From Syntrophaceae bacterium UBA1062 (GTDB lineage Bacteria > Desulfobacterota > Desulfomonilia > UBA1062): a DNA stretch of 26,331 bases. The translations under genes and the position numbers were made by a program. Positions 1 through 8,176 of this stretch are shown here, one piece after another (positions within the stretch are counted from its first letter, which is position 1; every line of letters starts with the position of its first letter). The notes beneath the pieces are model-generated. The model was not told the DNA's origin, did not search any database, and saw only the letters and a list, made by a program, of their open reading frames with translations. Where the stretch lies: assembly GCA_002316295.1 (NCBI GenBank), contig DCDF01000024.1:1-26331 (forward strand). Direction: 5' to 3'.

Positions 1-1307
1 TCCCCGGCGTATGCGGGCGCGTGTGTCCCCAATTCTGTGCATCCAAGTGTCGCAGGGGCCAGCTTGACGACCCCATGGCCATCGCCTGGCTCAAGCGCTA
101 CATCGCCGACAACGGCAAGAAGCCCGTGATCGAGCCGGTGCCCGTCACCCGCAAGGAAAAGATCGCTGTCATCGGCGCTGGCCCGGCGGGTCTGACGGCT
201 GCACAGGACCTGGCGAAACGCGGCTACAAGGTGACGGTGTTCGAAGAGCTTCCTTATGCGGGAGGCATGATGCGCTACGCCATTCCCGAGTACCGTCTCC
301 CCAGGGACGTGATCGCCGAGGAGGTGAAGGACATCGAGGCGCTCGGTGTCGAGATCAAGACGAATTACAGGGTGGGTAAGAACATCTCGTTCGACAAGCT
401 GAGAAAGAACTACGACGTGGTCGTGCTGGCCGTGGGCGCTCACAAGAGCTGGAAGCTGGATATCGAGGGCGAAGACCTCAAGGGCGTCTGGGGCGCGACC
501 GAATTCCTGAGGGAAGTCAACCTCGGCAAGAACGTGAAGATCGGCGCCAAGGTGGCGATCGTCGGCGGCGGGAACTCCGCTATCGACGCAGCGAGGACCG
601 CGATTCGGCTCGGAGCGAAAGATGTCACCATCCTCTATCGCAGAGAGCGCAAAGACATGCCCGCCTGGGAGCACGAGATCGTCGCTGCCGAGCATGAAGG
701 CGTGAAGATCGAGTATCTGGTCGCCCCGGTGAAGCTGGTCGGCAAAGGCGGCAAGCTCACGGGAGTCGTGTGCCAGAAGATGAGGCTCGGCCAGTTCGAC
801 CGCTCCGGAAGGCGCAAGCCCGTTCCCATCGAGGGCAGCGAGTACACCCTGAGCATCGACACCATCATACCGGCCATCTCCCAGTCTGCGGACACCTCGT
901 TCATCCCCGCAGAGTCCGATGTGAAGAAGGACAAGTGGGGCGGCATACAGATCACCTCGCGCAGCAAGAACAAGACCACGGCAGAGAACGTGTTCATCAT
1001 CGGAGACGCCGCAACGGGCCCTGCCACGGTGGTGGAAGCCATCGCCATGGGACATCAGGCCGCGCAAGACGTTGACGCGTTTATCAGGGTGAAGAACAAC
1101 GAGCCTGCATACAAGGCCCCGGAAGAGGAAAAGATCGACATCCCGTTCGAGGTGGACGAGGAGGTGATCGAAACTCCCAAAGCCGCAATGCCCGAGCTTG
1201 CCGTGGCCAAGAGAGTTGCCAACTTCCAGGAAGTGGAGCTCGGCTACACCAAGAAGGCGGCATTCAAAGAGGCATGCCGGTGCTTGCGGTGCGACGCGGA
1301 GATCTGA
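1..1307 (+). CDS. GltD-like FAD/NAD(P)H oxidoreductase, 5' end outside window
   Basis: The reading frame is open through the left edge (first full codon 3-5), so only the C-terminal part is present. It begins inside a cysteine-rich iron-sulfur motif (C-x3-C-x3-C-x3-C) followed by CRRGQLDDP, as in glutamate synthase small-subunit relatives. An FAD-binding IGAGPAG motif lies near nt 171, a second NAD(P)-binding VGGGNSA near nt 561, and the FAD-contacting IIGDAATGP near nt 1000. The protein ends in CRCLRCDAEI, a cysteine-rich tail seen in redox complexes where a GltD domain is paired with or fused to a NuoF-like subunit. With a formate dehydrogenase catalytic subunit 2.1 kb downstream, a diaphorase role carrying electrons between formate dehydrogenase and NAD(P) is the likely job (inference). 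True glutamate synthase beta is less likely because no large subunit is seen. Family is sure; the partner is not. Confidence 0.88.
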   Translation, partial: PGVCGRVCPQFCASKCRRGQLDDPMAIAWLKRYIADNGKKPVIEPVPVTRKEKIAVIGAGPAGLTAAQDLAKRGYKVTVFEELPYAGGMMRYAIPEYRLPRDVIAEEVKDIEALGVEIKTNYRVGKNISFDKLRKNYDVVVLAVGAHKSWKLDIEGEDLKGVWGATEFLREVNLGKNVKIGAKVAIVGGGNSAIDAARTAIRLGAKDVTILYRRERKDMPAWEHEIVAAEHEGVKIEYLVAPVKLVGKGGKLTGVVCQKMRLGQFDRSGRRKPVPIEGSEYTLSIDTIIPAISQSADTSFIPAESDVKKDKWGGIQITSRSKNKTTAENVFIIGDAATGPATVVEAIAMGHQAAQDVDAFIRVKNNEPAYKAPEEEKIDIPFEVDEEVIETPKAAMPELAVAKRVANFQEVELGYTKKAAFKEACRCLRCDAEI

Positions 1308-1379
1308 TGACTCTGCGCTGAAGAGGCGTCTGTCATACTGGATGCCTACAAGAGTGGTTTTATCGAAAGGTATGTGATG

Positions 1380-1421
1380 AAAAAGCCCTTGCCATCTCAA
1401 GCGGATGGTAAGGGCTTTTTT
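1380..1421 (+). terminator. Rho-independent terminator after the GltD-like gene
   Basis: A stem of about 16 bp (AAAAGCCCTTGCCATC against GATGGTAAGGGCTTTT, one G-U pair) encloses a 7-base loop and runs into a T tract. It lies about 75 bases after the stop codon and closes the upstream transcription unit. Confidence 0.88.
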
Positions 1422-1480
1422 CATGATGGAAGAGGTTTCGGTCTGTCTGCGAACAGACGGCATCGAGAGAACATATTTTC

Positions 1481-1509
1481 TTGAGATTTATCAAAAGACA
1501 GGCTATAGA
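1481..1509 (+). promoter_or_regulatory. Candidate sigma70-type promoter of the MFS gene
   Basis: TTGAGA at 1481-1486 and TATAGA(T) at 1504-1509 are separated by 17 bases, giving a leader of about 220 bases before the MFS start. A perfect 6-bp inverted repeat (GTCTGT, six-base loop, ACAGAC; 1441-1458) lies 22 bases upstream of the -35 box and could be a regulator site. The rest of 1422-1738 contains no gene I can support. Confidence 0.42.
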
Positions 1510-1738
1510 TTATACGCCGCAGGGCTGGCTGAGAAAGGTCAGCAGACGATGTTTAAGGGAGGGATCATGCAACCGGACAGTATCCGCAGCCGCAGTGCTC
1601 GGGCATACCGGCCGATACGATCTCCATCCCGTGTTTTTGTTCATCCGGGTGACCGGACGTATTTCGTCAGCTTGTAAATGGCTGCAAGGTCTTTTGACTT
1701 GAGAGCGCGAATAAAGAAATCGGAGGAGGTATTCTAGT

Positions 1739-3070
1739 ATGGGCAATGAGAATCTGGAAAGCAAACGCTGGTGGATAGCTGTTGCCGCTGTCATAATTCA
1801 GCTTTGCCTCGGTACGGTCTACGCGTGGTCGGTTTTCAAAAATCCCCTGATGAACATGCACGGATGGGACGGCAAGACCGTTCAGTACACCTTCATGCTG
1901 CTTATGCTCATCATAGGATTGTCCGCAGCCTTCGGCGGAACGCTCGTTGATAAGAAGGGGCCCCGCTTCGTCGCCACCATTGGCGGCATTCTCTTCGGCG
2001 TCGGCACTCTGGTCGCCGGATATGCCGACCAGGTCGGAAGCATCGCACTCCTGTACCTGGGCTTCGGTGTGATCGCCGCTCTGGGCAACGGCTTCGGATA
2101 CGTGACCCCTATCGCCACGCTGATCCGCTGGTTCCCCGATAAGCGCGGCCTGGTCACGGGGCTTGCGGTAATGGGCTTCGGCGCCGGAGCATTTTTCATG
2201 GGGCAGATTGCGCCTCATATGATCTTTGCCTTCCGCGAGGTGGATGCAGCCGGGCAGGTCATTGCTTCGGGCGTCGCCAAGACCTGGTATATCTGGGGCG
2301 TCATTTTCCTCATTCTGGTAACAGGATCCGCCCAGCTGTTCAAGAATCCTCCGCAGGGCTGGCTGCCGGCCGGATTCAAACCCGCAGCAACTACGGTTTC
2401 GGCCGCTGATTCCTTTACATTGGGCGAGGCCTTGAAGAAGCGCCAGTGGTGGATGCTCTGGGCCATGCTCTGCCTCAATATATCCGCAGGACTGGGCCTC
2501 ATTTCGCAGCACTCCCCGCTTGCTCAGGATGTGTACAGGAAGACTATGGGCCTTCTGGGCGATCTGACGCCCGAGCAGGTCGCAGCCGCCGCGGCAGCGG
2601 GCGGCACCGTGGTCGCCATTGCGGCCATCTTCAACGGCCTGGGAAGGCTTTTCTGGGCCAAGATCTCCGACAACATAGGCCGAAAGAACGTCTTCCTCAC
2701 CATGTTCGTTACTCAGGCAGTCATTTACCTGCTGGTCGCCATGGGCTATGTGTCCAACTACTATCTCTTCATGGTCGTGTCCTGCTACCTGCTGGCATGC
2801 TACGGCGGCGGATTCGCCACGATGCCCGCCTTTGCGGCTGACGCCTTCGGACCGGCCTATATCGGCAAGGTCTATGGCTTCATGCTGACCGCATGGAGCG
2901 CGGCCGGCATCATCGGTCCCTTCGTGTTCGAGGCCTTCAAGCCTCAGGCGTTGTATATCGCAGCGGGCCTGCTCATACTGGGCTTCATCATCGCACTGGT
3001 CTACACCCCGCCCAAAGGAAAGAAGGCCAGCGCCGGTCAGCTGAACCAGTCGCAGGCTGCTTCAAAGTAA
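1739..3070 (+). CDS. MFS transporter, oxalate/formate antiporter family
   Basis: A 443-residue polytopic membrane protein with the hallmarks of the oxalate/formate antiporter (OFA) family of the major facilitator superfamily. The N terminus KRWWIAVAAVIIQLCLGTVY, the first-helix GTVYAWSVF stretch, and the loop-2 motif GGTLVDKKGPR are typical. About twelve hydrophobic segments are evident, with a central polar break near residues 210-240. The start is fixed by GGAGGAGGT at 1722-1730, nine bases before ATG. Known members exchange oxalate for formate, or carry lactate and other small carboxylates, so the exact substrate cannot be read from sequence. Its position between the diaphorase-like gene and the formate dehydrogenase favours formate or a formate-linked acid. 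It has its own promoter candidate and terminator, so it appears monocistronic. Confidence 0.87.
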   Translation: MGNENLESKRWWIAVAAVIIQLCLGTVYAWSVFKNPLMNMHGWDGKTVQYTFMLLMLIIGLSAAFGGTLVDKKGPRFVATIGGILFGVGTLVAGYADQVGSIALLYLGFGVIAALGNGFGYVTPIATLIRWFPDKRGLVTGLAVMGFGAGAFFMGQIAPHMIFAFREVDAAGQVIASGVAKTWYIWGVIFLILVTGSAQLFKNPPQGWLPAGFKPAATTVSAADSFTLGEALKKRQWWMLWAMLCLNISAGLGLISQHSPLAQDVYRKTMGLLGDLTPEQVAAAAAAGGTVVAIAAIFNGLGRLFWAKISDNIGRKNVFLTMFVTQAVIYLLVAMGYVSNYYLFMVVSCYLLACYGGGFATMPAFAADAFGPAYIGKVYGFMLTAWSAAGIIGPFVFEAFKPQALYIAAGLLILGFIIALVYTPPKGKKASAGQLNQSQAASK

Positions 3071-3098
3071 CCTGGCGACGAACCGAGCACTGATTCGA

Positions 3099-3132
3099 AA
3101 GACTGGAGGCGGGCGTGCCCGCCTTCAGTCTT
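3099..3132 (+). terminator. Hairpin terminator after the MFS gene
   Basis: GACTGGAGGCGGGC pairs with GCCCGCCTTCAGTC (one G-U pair) around a two-base spacer, flanked by AA and TT. The T tract is short, so termination may be incomplete. Confidence 0.7.
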
Positions 3133-3144
3133 ATCTGCGCCTGG

Positions 3145-3162
3145 ATGATGCGAAAGCATCAT
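3145..3162. other. Small GNRA-type hairpin in the fdh upstream region
   Basis: ATGATGC-GAAA-GCATCAT is a perfect 7-bp stem closed by a GAAA tetraloop. It follows the MFS terminator and lies about 100 bases upstream of the proposed fdhA promoter. Role unknown; it may extend the terminator region. Confidence 0.45.
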
Positions 3163-3262
3163 GAACAAATAGATGAAAAAATTCACACATGATATCCATC
3201 ACTTGATGCATCACTAACTGAACGAGCGCCCATTCAAATTAAAACAAATTCAATATATCCCC

Positions 3263-3291
3263 TTGTGATCCGACCTAAAATCATTTATAGA
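3263..3291 (+). promoter_or_regulatory. Candidate promoter of the formate dehydrogenase gene
   Basis: TTGTGA (3263-3268) and TATAGA(T) (3286-3291) are spaced by 17 bases within an AT-rich stretch. This is the same layout as the box proposed for the MFS gene at 1481-1509. The leader would be about 140 bases. Nothing else in 3163-3435 looks like a gene. Confidence 0.45.
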
Positions 3292-3435
3292 TAGTGTGCC
3301 GATCCGAACAGACATAGTCTCGGCGAGATGATGAACAAAGTACACAGGAATACCGGCAACATGCTGAGATCATTCCTGAAAAGAGAAAAAAATAAACGGC
3401 CATTTAAAAAATATTGAGAACCGAGGGGGAGAAAT

Positions 3436-6123
3436 ATGGTTATAACCATAGACGGCAAGAAGTGCGAATTCACAGCCGGTCAGACGGTTTATGAGGTAGC
3501 GAAGGCAAACGGGATCTCTATTCCCGTCCTGTGCCATCATGAACAGATAAAGCCCGTGGGTGCATGCAGGGTGTGCGTGGTGGAAGTCGAAAAAGCACGT
3601 TCTCTGGTTGCATCCTGCGCGATGCCCGCCGAAGACGGGATGGTGGTGCATACCTCAACGCCGAGGGTCTTGAGCTCCCGGAAGCTTTCCGTCGAGCTTC
3701 TCATGACCCAGGGCCACCACAATTGTATTACCTGCGAAAGCAGCGGAGACTGCGTGCTGCAGGATCTGGCATACTCACTCGGCATCGAGTCGCCGCGGTT
3801 CGGAGAACCGGAAACATACCGCGAGCTCGAACAGGCGAACGAAATGATCGTGCGCGACATGAACAAGTGCGTGCTCTGCGGCCTGTGCGTGAGGGCGTGC
3901 AACGAGGTCCAGGTCAATCAGGTGCTCGACTACTCGGGCAGGGGCCCGACTGCAGCGGTAGGGCCCGCTTTCGGATTGACGTATGAAAACTCAGACTGCG
4001 TGTTCTGCGGCGAGTGCGTGCGGGTCTGCCCCGTGGGAGCGCTGTTCGAGAAACAGGGGCGTTTCCAGGGCAGAGCGAACGATCTCGAGAAAGTGCGTAC
4101 CACCTGCGCCTACTGCGGAGTCGGCTGCCAGATGGACGTGAATGTCAAGGAAAACCGCATCCTCAAGATCACCACGCCCCGCGAAGGCGCGCCTGCTCCG
4201 AACTTCGGCAGCCTGTGCATCAAGGGGCGTTTCGGCTATGATTTCGTGAGTCATGAAGACAGGCTCACCAAGCCCATGATCAGGGTCGACGGCGAGCTCA
4301 AGGAAGCGACCTGGGACGAAGCAATCGCCTATGTCGCCGAGAAGCTCGGCTCCGTCAAGAAAAAGAACGGCCCCGACGCAGTCGCCGGGCTTTCATCCGC
4401 ACGGTGCACGAACGAAGAGAACTATCTGTTCCAGAAATTCCTCCGTGCAGTGATCGGGACGAACAATGTCGATCACTGCGCACGCCTTTGACACAGCTCG
4501 ACCGTGGCCGGTCTGGCCACAGCATTCGGCTCGGGCGCTATGACGAACTCCATCACCGACCTCGGAGAATCGGATTGCTTCCTGATCACCGGGACGAACA
4601 CCACCGAGAACCATCCGGTGATCGCCACTTTCATCAAGCGCGCAGTCACCCACAGAGGCGCAAAGCTCATCCTCGCAGATCCGAGGAACATCGAGCTCGG
4701 TAAGTTCGCAACCATATGGCTCAGGCAGAAACCCGGCACCGACGTCGCCTGGATCAACGGGATGATGAACGTGATCATCAGTGAGGGCCTGCTCAACGAG
4801 AAGTTCGTGACAGAGCGCACCGAGAATTTCGAGGCGCTCAAGGCGACCGTGAGCAAGTACACACCCGAATATGTCGAGAAGATTTCCGGCATCCCTGCAG
4901 GCGACCTCAAGAAGGCCGCACGGCTGTATGCCAAATCGGGAGCCTCGGCAATCGTGTACGCCATGGGCATCACCCAGCATATCAACGGCACAGACAACGT
5001 GAAGTCGCTGGCCAACCTGGCCATGCTCACCGGACAGATCGGAAGACCGGGAACCGGGGTGAACCCGCTTCGCGGGCAGAACAACGTCCAGGGCGCCTGC
5101 GACATGGCGTGTCTGCCCGGCAACCTCCCGGCCTACAAAAAGGTGACCGAGGCCGCCGACAGAAAGCCTTTTGAGGATGTGTGGGGAGTTTCCCTGCCGG
5201 ATAAGGTCGGTTTCACGATCCCGAAGATCATCGACGCCGCAGCCAGCGGAGCAGTCAAGGCCCTCTATGTGATGGGCGAGAACCCCATGATGTCCGATCC
5301 CGATGTGAAGCATGTGGAAAAGGCGCTGAAGAACCTGGATCTTCTCGTCGTGCAGGACATCTTCCTCACCGAGACCGGCAATCTTGCCCATGTCGTGCTC
5401 CCCACGGCTGGGTGGAGCGAGAAGGAAGGCACCTACACGAACACCGAGCGCAGAGTCCAGCGCATCAGAAAGGCCGTGGACGCTCCCGGTGAGGCCAGGC
5501 CGGACTGGGAGATCATCACCCTGCTCGCCAACAGGCTTGGAGCGAACTGGAAGTACGCATCCGCAAAAGACATCTTCGAAGAAGTCCGTAAGGTAACGGT
5601 GTCCTATGCGGGCATCACATACGACAGAATCGAGAAAGAGGGTATCCAGTGGCCATGTCCGAACACCGAGCATCCCGGCACCCAGATTCTCCACTCCGCG
5701 GCGTTCACCCGGGGCAAAGGCCTGTTCAGCGTGTGCGAGCACATCGATCCTGCGGAGCTTCCGGACAACGAGTATCCGCTCCTTCTCACCACCGGGCGCA
5801 TCCTGTATCAGTACCATACCGCGACCATGAGCAGACGCTCCAAGGGGCTGGTCTCGAGAACGCCTCAGCCCTTCGTGGAGATCCATCCGGACGATGCAGC
5901 CAAGCTCGGCATCGCTCACGGCGACAAGATCGAGGTATCATCCCGCAGGGGGTCCATCGAGGTCTTCGCCGAGGTGAACGGCCGGTGCGACAAGGGTGTG
6001 GTGTTCATTCCGTTCCACTACAGCGAGGCGGCGGTAAACCGGCTGACACATACGGCCATCGACCCGGTCGCCAACATACCGGAATACAAGGTGAGTGCAG
6101 TCAAGATAAGAAAAGTAGCTTAG
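3436..6123 (+). CDS. fdhA: Selenocysteine formate dehydrogenase catalytic subunit (UGA at 4489-4491 read as Sec)
   Basis: Oxidises formate to CO2 (or reduces CO2) at a molybdenum or tungsten bis-pyranopterin site. The reading frame is 895 codons if the UGA at codon 352 is read as selenocysteine, in the context DHCARL-U-HSSTVAGLA, which is the conserved active-site position of this family (Cys in non-seleno forms). In order: a [2Fe-2S] ferredoxin domain (C33, C44, C47, C61), a NuoG-like His-Cys3 cluster (H94/H95, C97, C100, C106), two [4Fe-4S] sites (C145-C155 and C188-C198), a [4Fe-4S] site at C224, C227, C231 and C260, then the cofactor-binding domains. This is the long cytoplasmic type that works with NuoE/NuoF-like or GltD-like diaphorase subunits. 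There is no twin-arginine signal. The start ATG has GAGGGGGAG at 3423-3431. A SECIS hairpin follows the UGA, and continuous homology on both sides argues against a pseudogene. Selenium supply must come from sel genes outside the window. Confidence 0.96.
4504..4520 (+). promoter_or_regulatory. Bacterial SECIS element for Sec352
   Basis: A 17-base hairpin, GTGGCC-GGTCT-GGCCAC, begins 12 bases after the UGA at 4489-4491. The six-pair stem and GGUCU apical loop resemble the E. coli fdhF SECIS upper stem-loop, whose loop also carries GGUCU and is bound by SelB. It lies inside the coding sequence and is in frame with it. Confidence 0.9.
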
Positions 6124-6141
6124 AAATCCACATAAAACAAG

Positions 6142-6174
6142 CGTCATGCATGCCGCCCGGCGGCATGCATGACG
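6142..6174. repeat. Perfect 33-base palindrome between fdhA and focA
   Basis: Two 16-base arms (CGTCATGCATGCCGCC and its exact complement) flank a single central C. As RNA it would form a stem of about 14 bp. It follows the fdhA stop by 18 bases and precedes the focA start by about 110. There is no T tract, so it may be a weak terminator, an mRNA-stabilising stem that lets focA be expressed separately, or a protein-binding palindrome. Confidence 0.75.
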
Positions 6175-6283
6175 AATCCAGTCCTCCGAAAGGAAATCAA
6201 TGAGAGCAGAAGGCCCGGAAGAGAAGCGAATTCCGGGCTGGAAAGCGGCAGTCATAATAAATCACAACTAGATGGAGGTATGT

Positions 6284-7120
6284 ATGGGTTTCAACACACC
6301 AGTGCAGGTTGCAGAAGCTGTTGCAAATGCCGGGAACAACAAGGCGAATCTTCCGTTTTTACAAATGTTTATCCTGGGGCTCTTCGCGGGTGCCTATATC
6401 GGATTCGGAGCTGAGTTGTGCACCATGGTGCTCACCGGGACTCAGGCGACACTCGGACTCGGGATCTCCAAGTTCTTCGGAGGCGCCGTGTTCTCCGTAG
6501 GCCTCATGCTCGTCGTCATCTGCGGCGCAGAGCTCTTCACCGGAAACAATCTCATGACCATCGGCCTTTCACGCGGCCAGTTCGGCATGAAGGGCATCGT
6601 GTACAACTGGGTGATCGTCTACATCGCCAATCTGCTCGGCTCGTTGCTGCTCGTGTACATCATGTACAAGTCCACCCTGTGGATGACCGGCGGAGGCGCC
6701 GTAGGTCAGACAGCTATCGGCATCGCCAACGGCAAAGTGAACCTCACCTTTGCAGAGGCCTTCTACCGCGGCATCGGCTGTAACTGGCTCGTGTGCCTCG
6801 CCGTGTGGATGGCATTCGCCGCCCAGGACATTGTGGGCAAGATATTCGGAATATTCTTCCCCATCATGGCGTTCGTCGCATCCGGATTCGAGCACTGCGT
6901 GGCAAACATGTATTTCATCCCCATGGGCATCGTCCTGAAGGGCACGGACGCACTGTCTGAGTTCTCAGCAGCCCTGCCCGGCATCGAAAACCTCACCTGG
7001 GGCGGGTTCTTTATCGACAATCTCATCCCGGTCACTCTCGGCAACATCGTGGGTGGTGCGATATTCGTCGGGGTCGCATATTTCATGTGCTACGCGAACC
7101 AGCTGTGCAAGAAAGACTAG
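6284..7120 (+). CDS. focA: Formate/nitrite transporter family channel, FocA-type
   Basis: A 278-residue membrane protein of the formate/nitrite transporter (FNT) family, which forms pentameric channels for formate export or uptake. Six hydrophobic segments are visible. FNT signatures include FAGAYIGFGAELCTMV in the first helix and the later stretch GIGCNWLVCLAVWMAFAAQD. The ATG at 6284 is preferred because GGAGGT (6274-6279) sits just upstream; an in-frame ATG at 6272 overlaps that ribosome site. It lies 160 bases after formate dehydrogenase on the same strand, so formate is the probable substrate, though nitrite and hydrosulfide relatives exist. It is followed by a clear terminator. Confidence 0.9.
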   Translation: MGFNTPVQVAEAVANAGNNKANLPFLQMFILGLFAGAYIGFGAELCTMVLTGTQATLGLGISKFFGGAVFSVGLMLVVICGAELFTGNNLMTIGLSRGQFGMKGIVYNWVIVYIANLLGSLLLVYIMYKSTLWMTGGGAVGQTAIGIANGKVNLTFAEAFYRGIGCNWLVCLAVWMAFAAQDIVGKIFGIFFPIMAFVASGFEHCVANMYFIPMGIVLKGTDALSEFSAALPGIENLTWGGFFIDNLIPVTLGNIVGGAIFVGVAYFMCYANQLCKKD

Positions 7121-7140
7121 TTTCATCATTCCATTGACAG

Positions 7141-7179
7141 AACGAAGGTCATGTCGGTTTCGGCGACATGGCCTTCGTT
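7141..7179 (+). terminator. Hairpin terminator after focA
   Basis: AACGAAGGTCATGTCG pairs with CGACATGGCCTTCGTT (16 pairs, one G-U) around a 7-base loop, followed by ATTTCCCC. It ends the formate unit about 20 bases after the focA stop. Confidence 0.8.
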
Positions 7180-7336
7180 ATTTCCCCTCGTCTGTGTCGC
7201 GTGCCGAAGGGGCGTCGGCAGCCAAGCCGCATTACTTTCCAAAGCGTATCGGAGTTCGTGCCCGTCCTGATTCTGTTGACACTTTCATGATCCGTGTGTT
7301 ACCCGATACATAAAATCAGCTGGAGAAAAAAATAGC

Positions 7337-7717
7337 GTGAAGCTCTCAGAGATAAGGGACATCCTGGATGCACGTGTCATCGTCGGTGAAGATAAACTGG
7401 ACCTGGAAATTACGACCGCATTCGGAGCTGATCTGATGAGTGATGTCCTGGCCTTCGCACGTTCCGGCTGCCTGCTGATCACCGGTCTGTCAAACCCGCA
7501 GGCGGTAAGGACCGCATATGCGCTCGACATCGCTGCAATTCTGGTCTGCAGAGGCAAGTCTCTCACCGATAAATTCATCGAGATCGCCAAGGAGCTCGGC
7601 ATCCCTATCCTGTGGACCCAGTACATCATGTTCGAATCCTGCGGCAAGCTCTTTCAGGAGGGAGTGACCGGATGTATCCGCAAGGCGAGCGAAGTAGAGG
7701 ACAAGCACATTGCCTGA
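7337..7717 (+). CDS. DRTGG-domain protein, first copy
   Basis: A 126-residue soluble protein made almost entirely of a DRTGG-like domain. This small ligand-binding fold also occurs in some phosphotransacetylases and CBS-domain pyrophosphatases. Visible pattern: KLSEIRDILDARVIVGEDKL at the N terminus, then GADLMSDVLAF and a later IPILWTQYIMFESCGKLF stretch typical of the stand-alone type. The start is GTG at 7337 with GGAG at 7322-7325, a rather long spacing. It opens a five-gene cassette and overlaps the next gene by 8 bases, suggesting translational coupling. Stand-alone DRTGG proteins of this sort accompany hydrogenase genes; the ligand is not known. A TTGACA at 7276-7281 upstream has only a poor -10 partner, so I do not call a promoter. 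Confidence 0.8.
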   Translation: MKLSEIRDILDARVIVGEDKLDLEITTAFGADLMSDVLAFARSGCLLITGLSNPQAVRTAYALDIAAILVCRGKSLTDKFIEIAKELGIPILWTQYIMFESCGKLFQEGVTGCIRKASEVEDKHIA

Positions 7718-8156
7718 CGACGATTACCTCGAGTCTCTCGAAGGCAGTTACTATGTTCAGGGCAGGGATTTTGTCGATGCCGGGATCGTATCGAGCGAGA
7801 TCAAGAAGAGCCTGAAAGAAAAGGGAATGCCCGAGGACATCATCCGCAAGGTTGCGGTGATTACCTTCGAGGCGGAAATCAATATCATCTCCTATGCCGA
7901 GCAGGGGACCATCCAGATGTTCATCAGGCCTGATGCGATCACGATCGAGGCCAATGACGTAGGCCCTGGGATCGCGGATATCGAACTCGCGCTCCAGGAA
8001 GGATATTCGACCGCGGACGAGTCGATCCGGGAGATGGGGTTCGGCGCCGGCATGGGGTTGAGCAACATCAAGAAATTTTCCGACGTGTTCGAGCTCACCT
8101 CGGAGATAGGCAAGGGCACTCGTCTCAAGAGTGTCGTGAAGCTCAACGGACAGTAA
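7710..8156 (+). CDS. RsbT/RsbW-like GHKL ATPase (anti-sigma-type kinase)
   Basis: A 148-residue single-domain histidine-kinase-like ATPase of the anti-sigma-factor serine kinase type. ATP-site motifs: N box FEAEINIISYA (E54, N58), DVGPGI (83-88), glycine-rich lid GFGAGMGL (110-117), and GKGT (134-137). There is no dimerisation or phospho-acceptor domain. The likely start is TTG at 7710, inside the end of the previous gene, with AGAGG at 7696-7700; a later start would remove conserved sequence. In RsbT/RsbW systems such kinases phosphorylate STAS-domain partners. No STAS or sigma-factor gene is present here, so its substrate may be one of the DRTGG proteins (inference). Confidence 0.83.
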   Translation: MPDDDYLESLEGSYYVQGRDFVDAGIVSSEIKKSLKEKGMPEDIIRKVAVITFEAEINIISYAEQGTIQMFIRPDAITIEANDVGPGIADIELALQEGYSTADESIREMGFGAGMGLSNIKKFSDVFELTSEIGKGTRLKSVVKLNGQ

Positions 8157-8176
8157 GAGCCAAGGAGCGATAGGAT

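Noticed and set aside
1405..1677. 90-codon frame upstream of the MFS gene
   Set aside because: It begins inside a terminator stem and overlaps the promoter candidate; no homology recognised.
4489..4491. Stop codon inside the formate dehydrogenase, read as a pseudogene or sequencing error
   Set aside because: The frame does not shift, the codon is UGA at the known selenocysteine site, and a SECIS hairpin follows.
4393..5919. Long open frame of 508 codons on the minus strand
   Set aside because: Antisense to the formate dehydrogenase; its composition is that of a codon shadow and no domain is recognisable.
7276..7304. TTGACA-N17-TTACCC as promoter of the DRTGG cassette
   Set aside because: The -35 is perfect but the -10 matches badly; no better partner at usual spacing.
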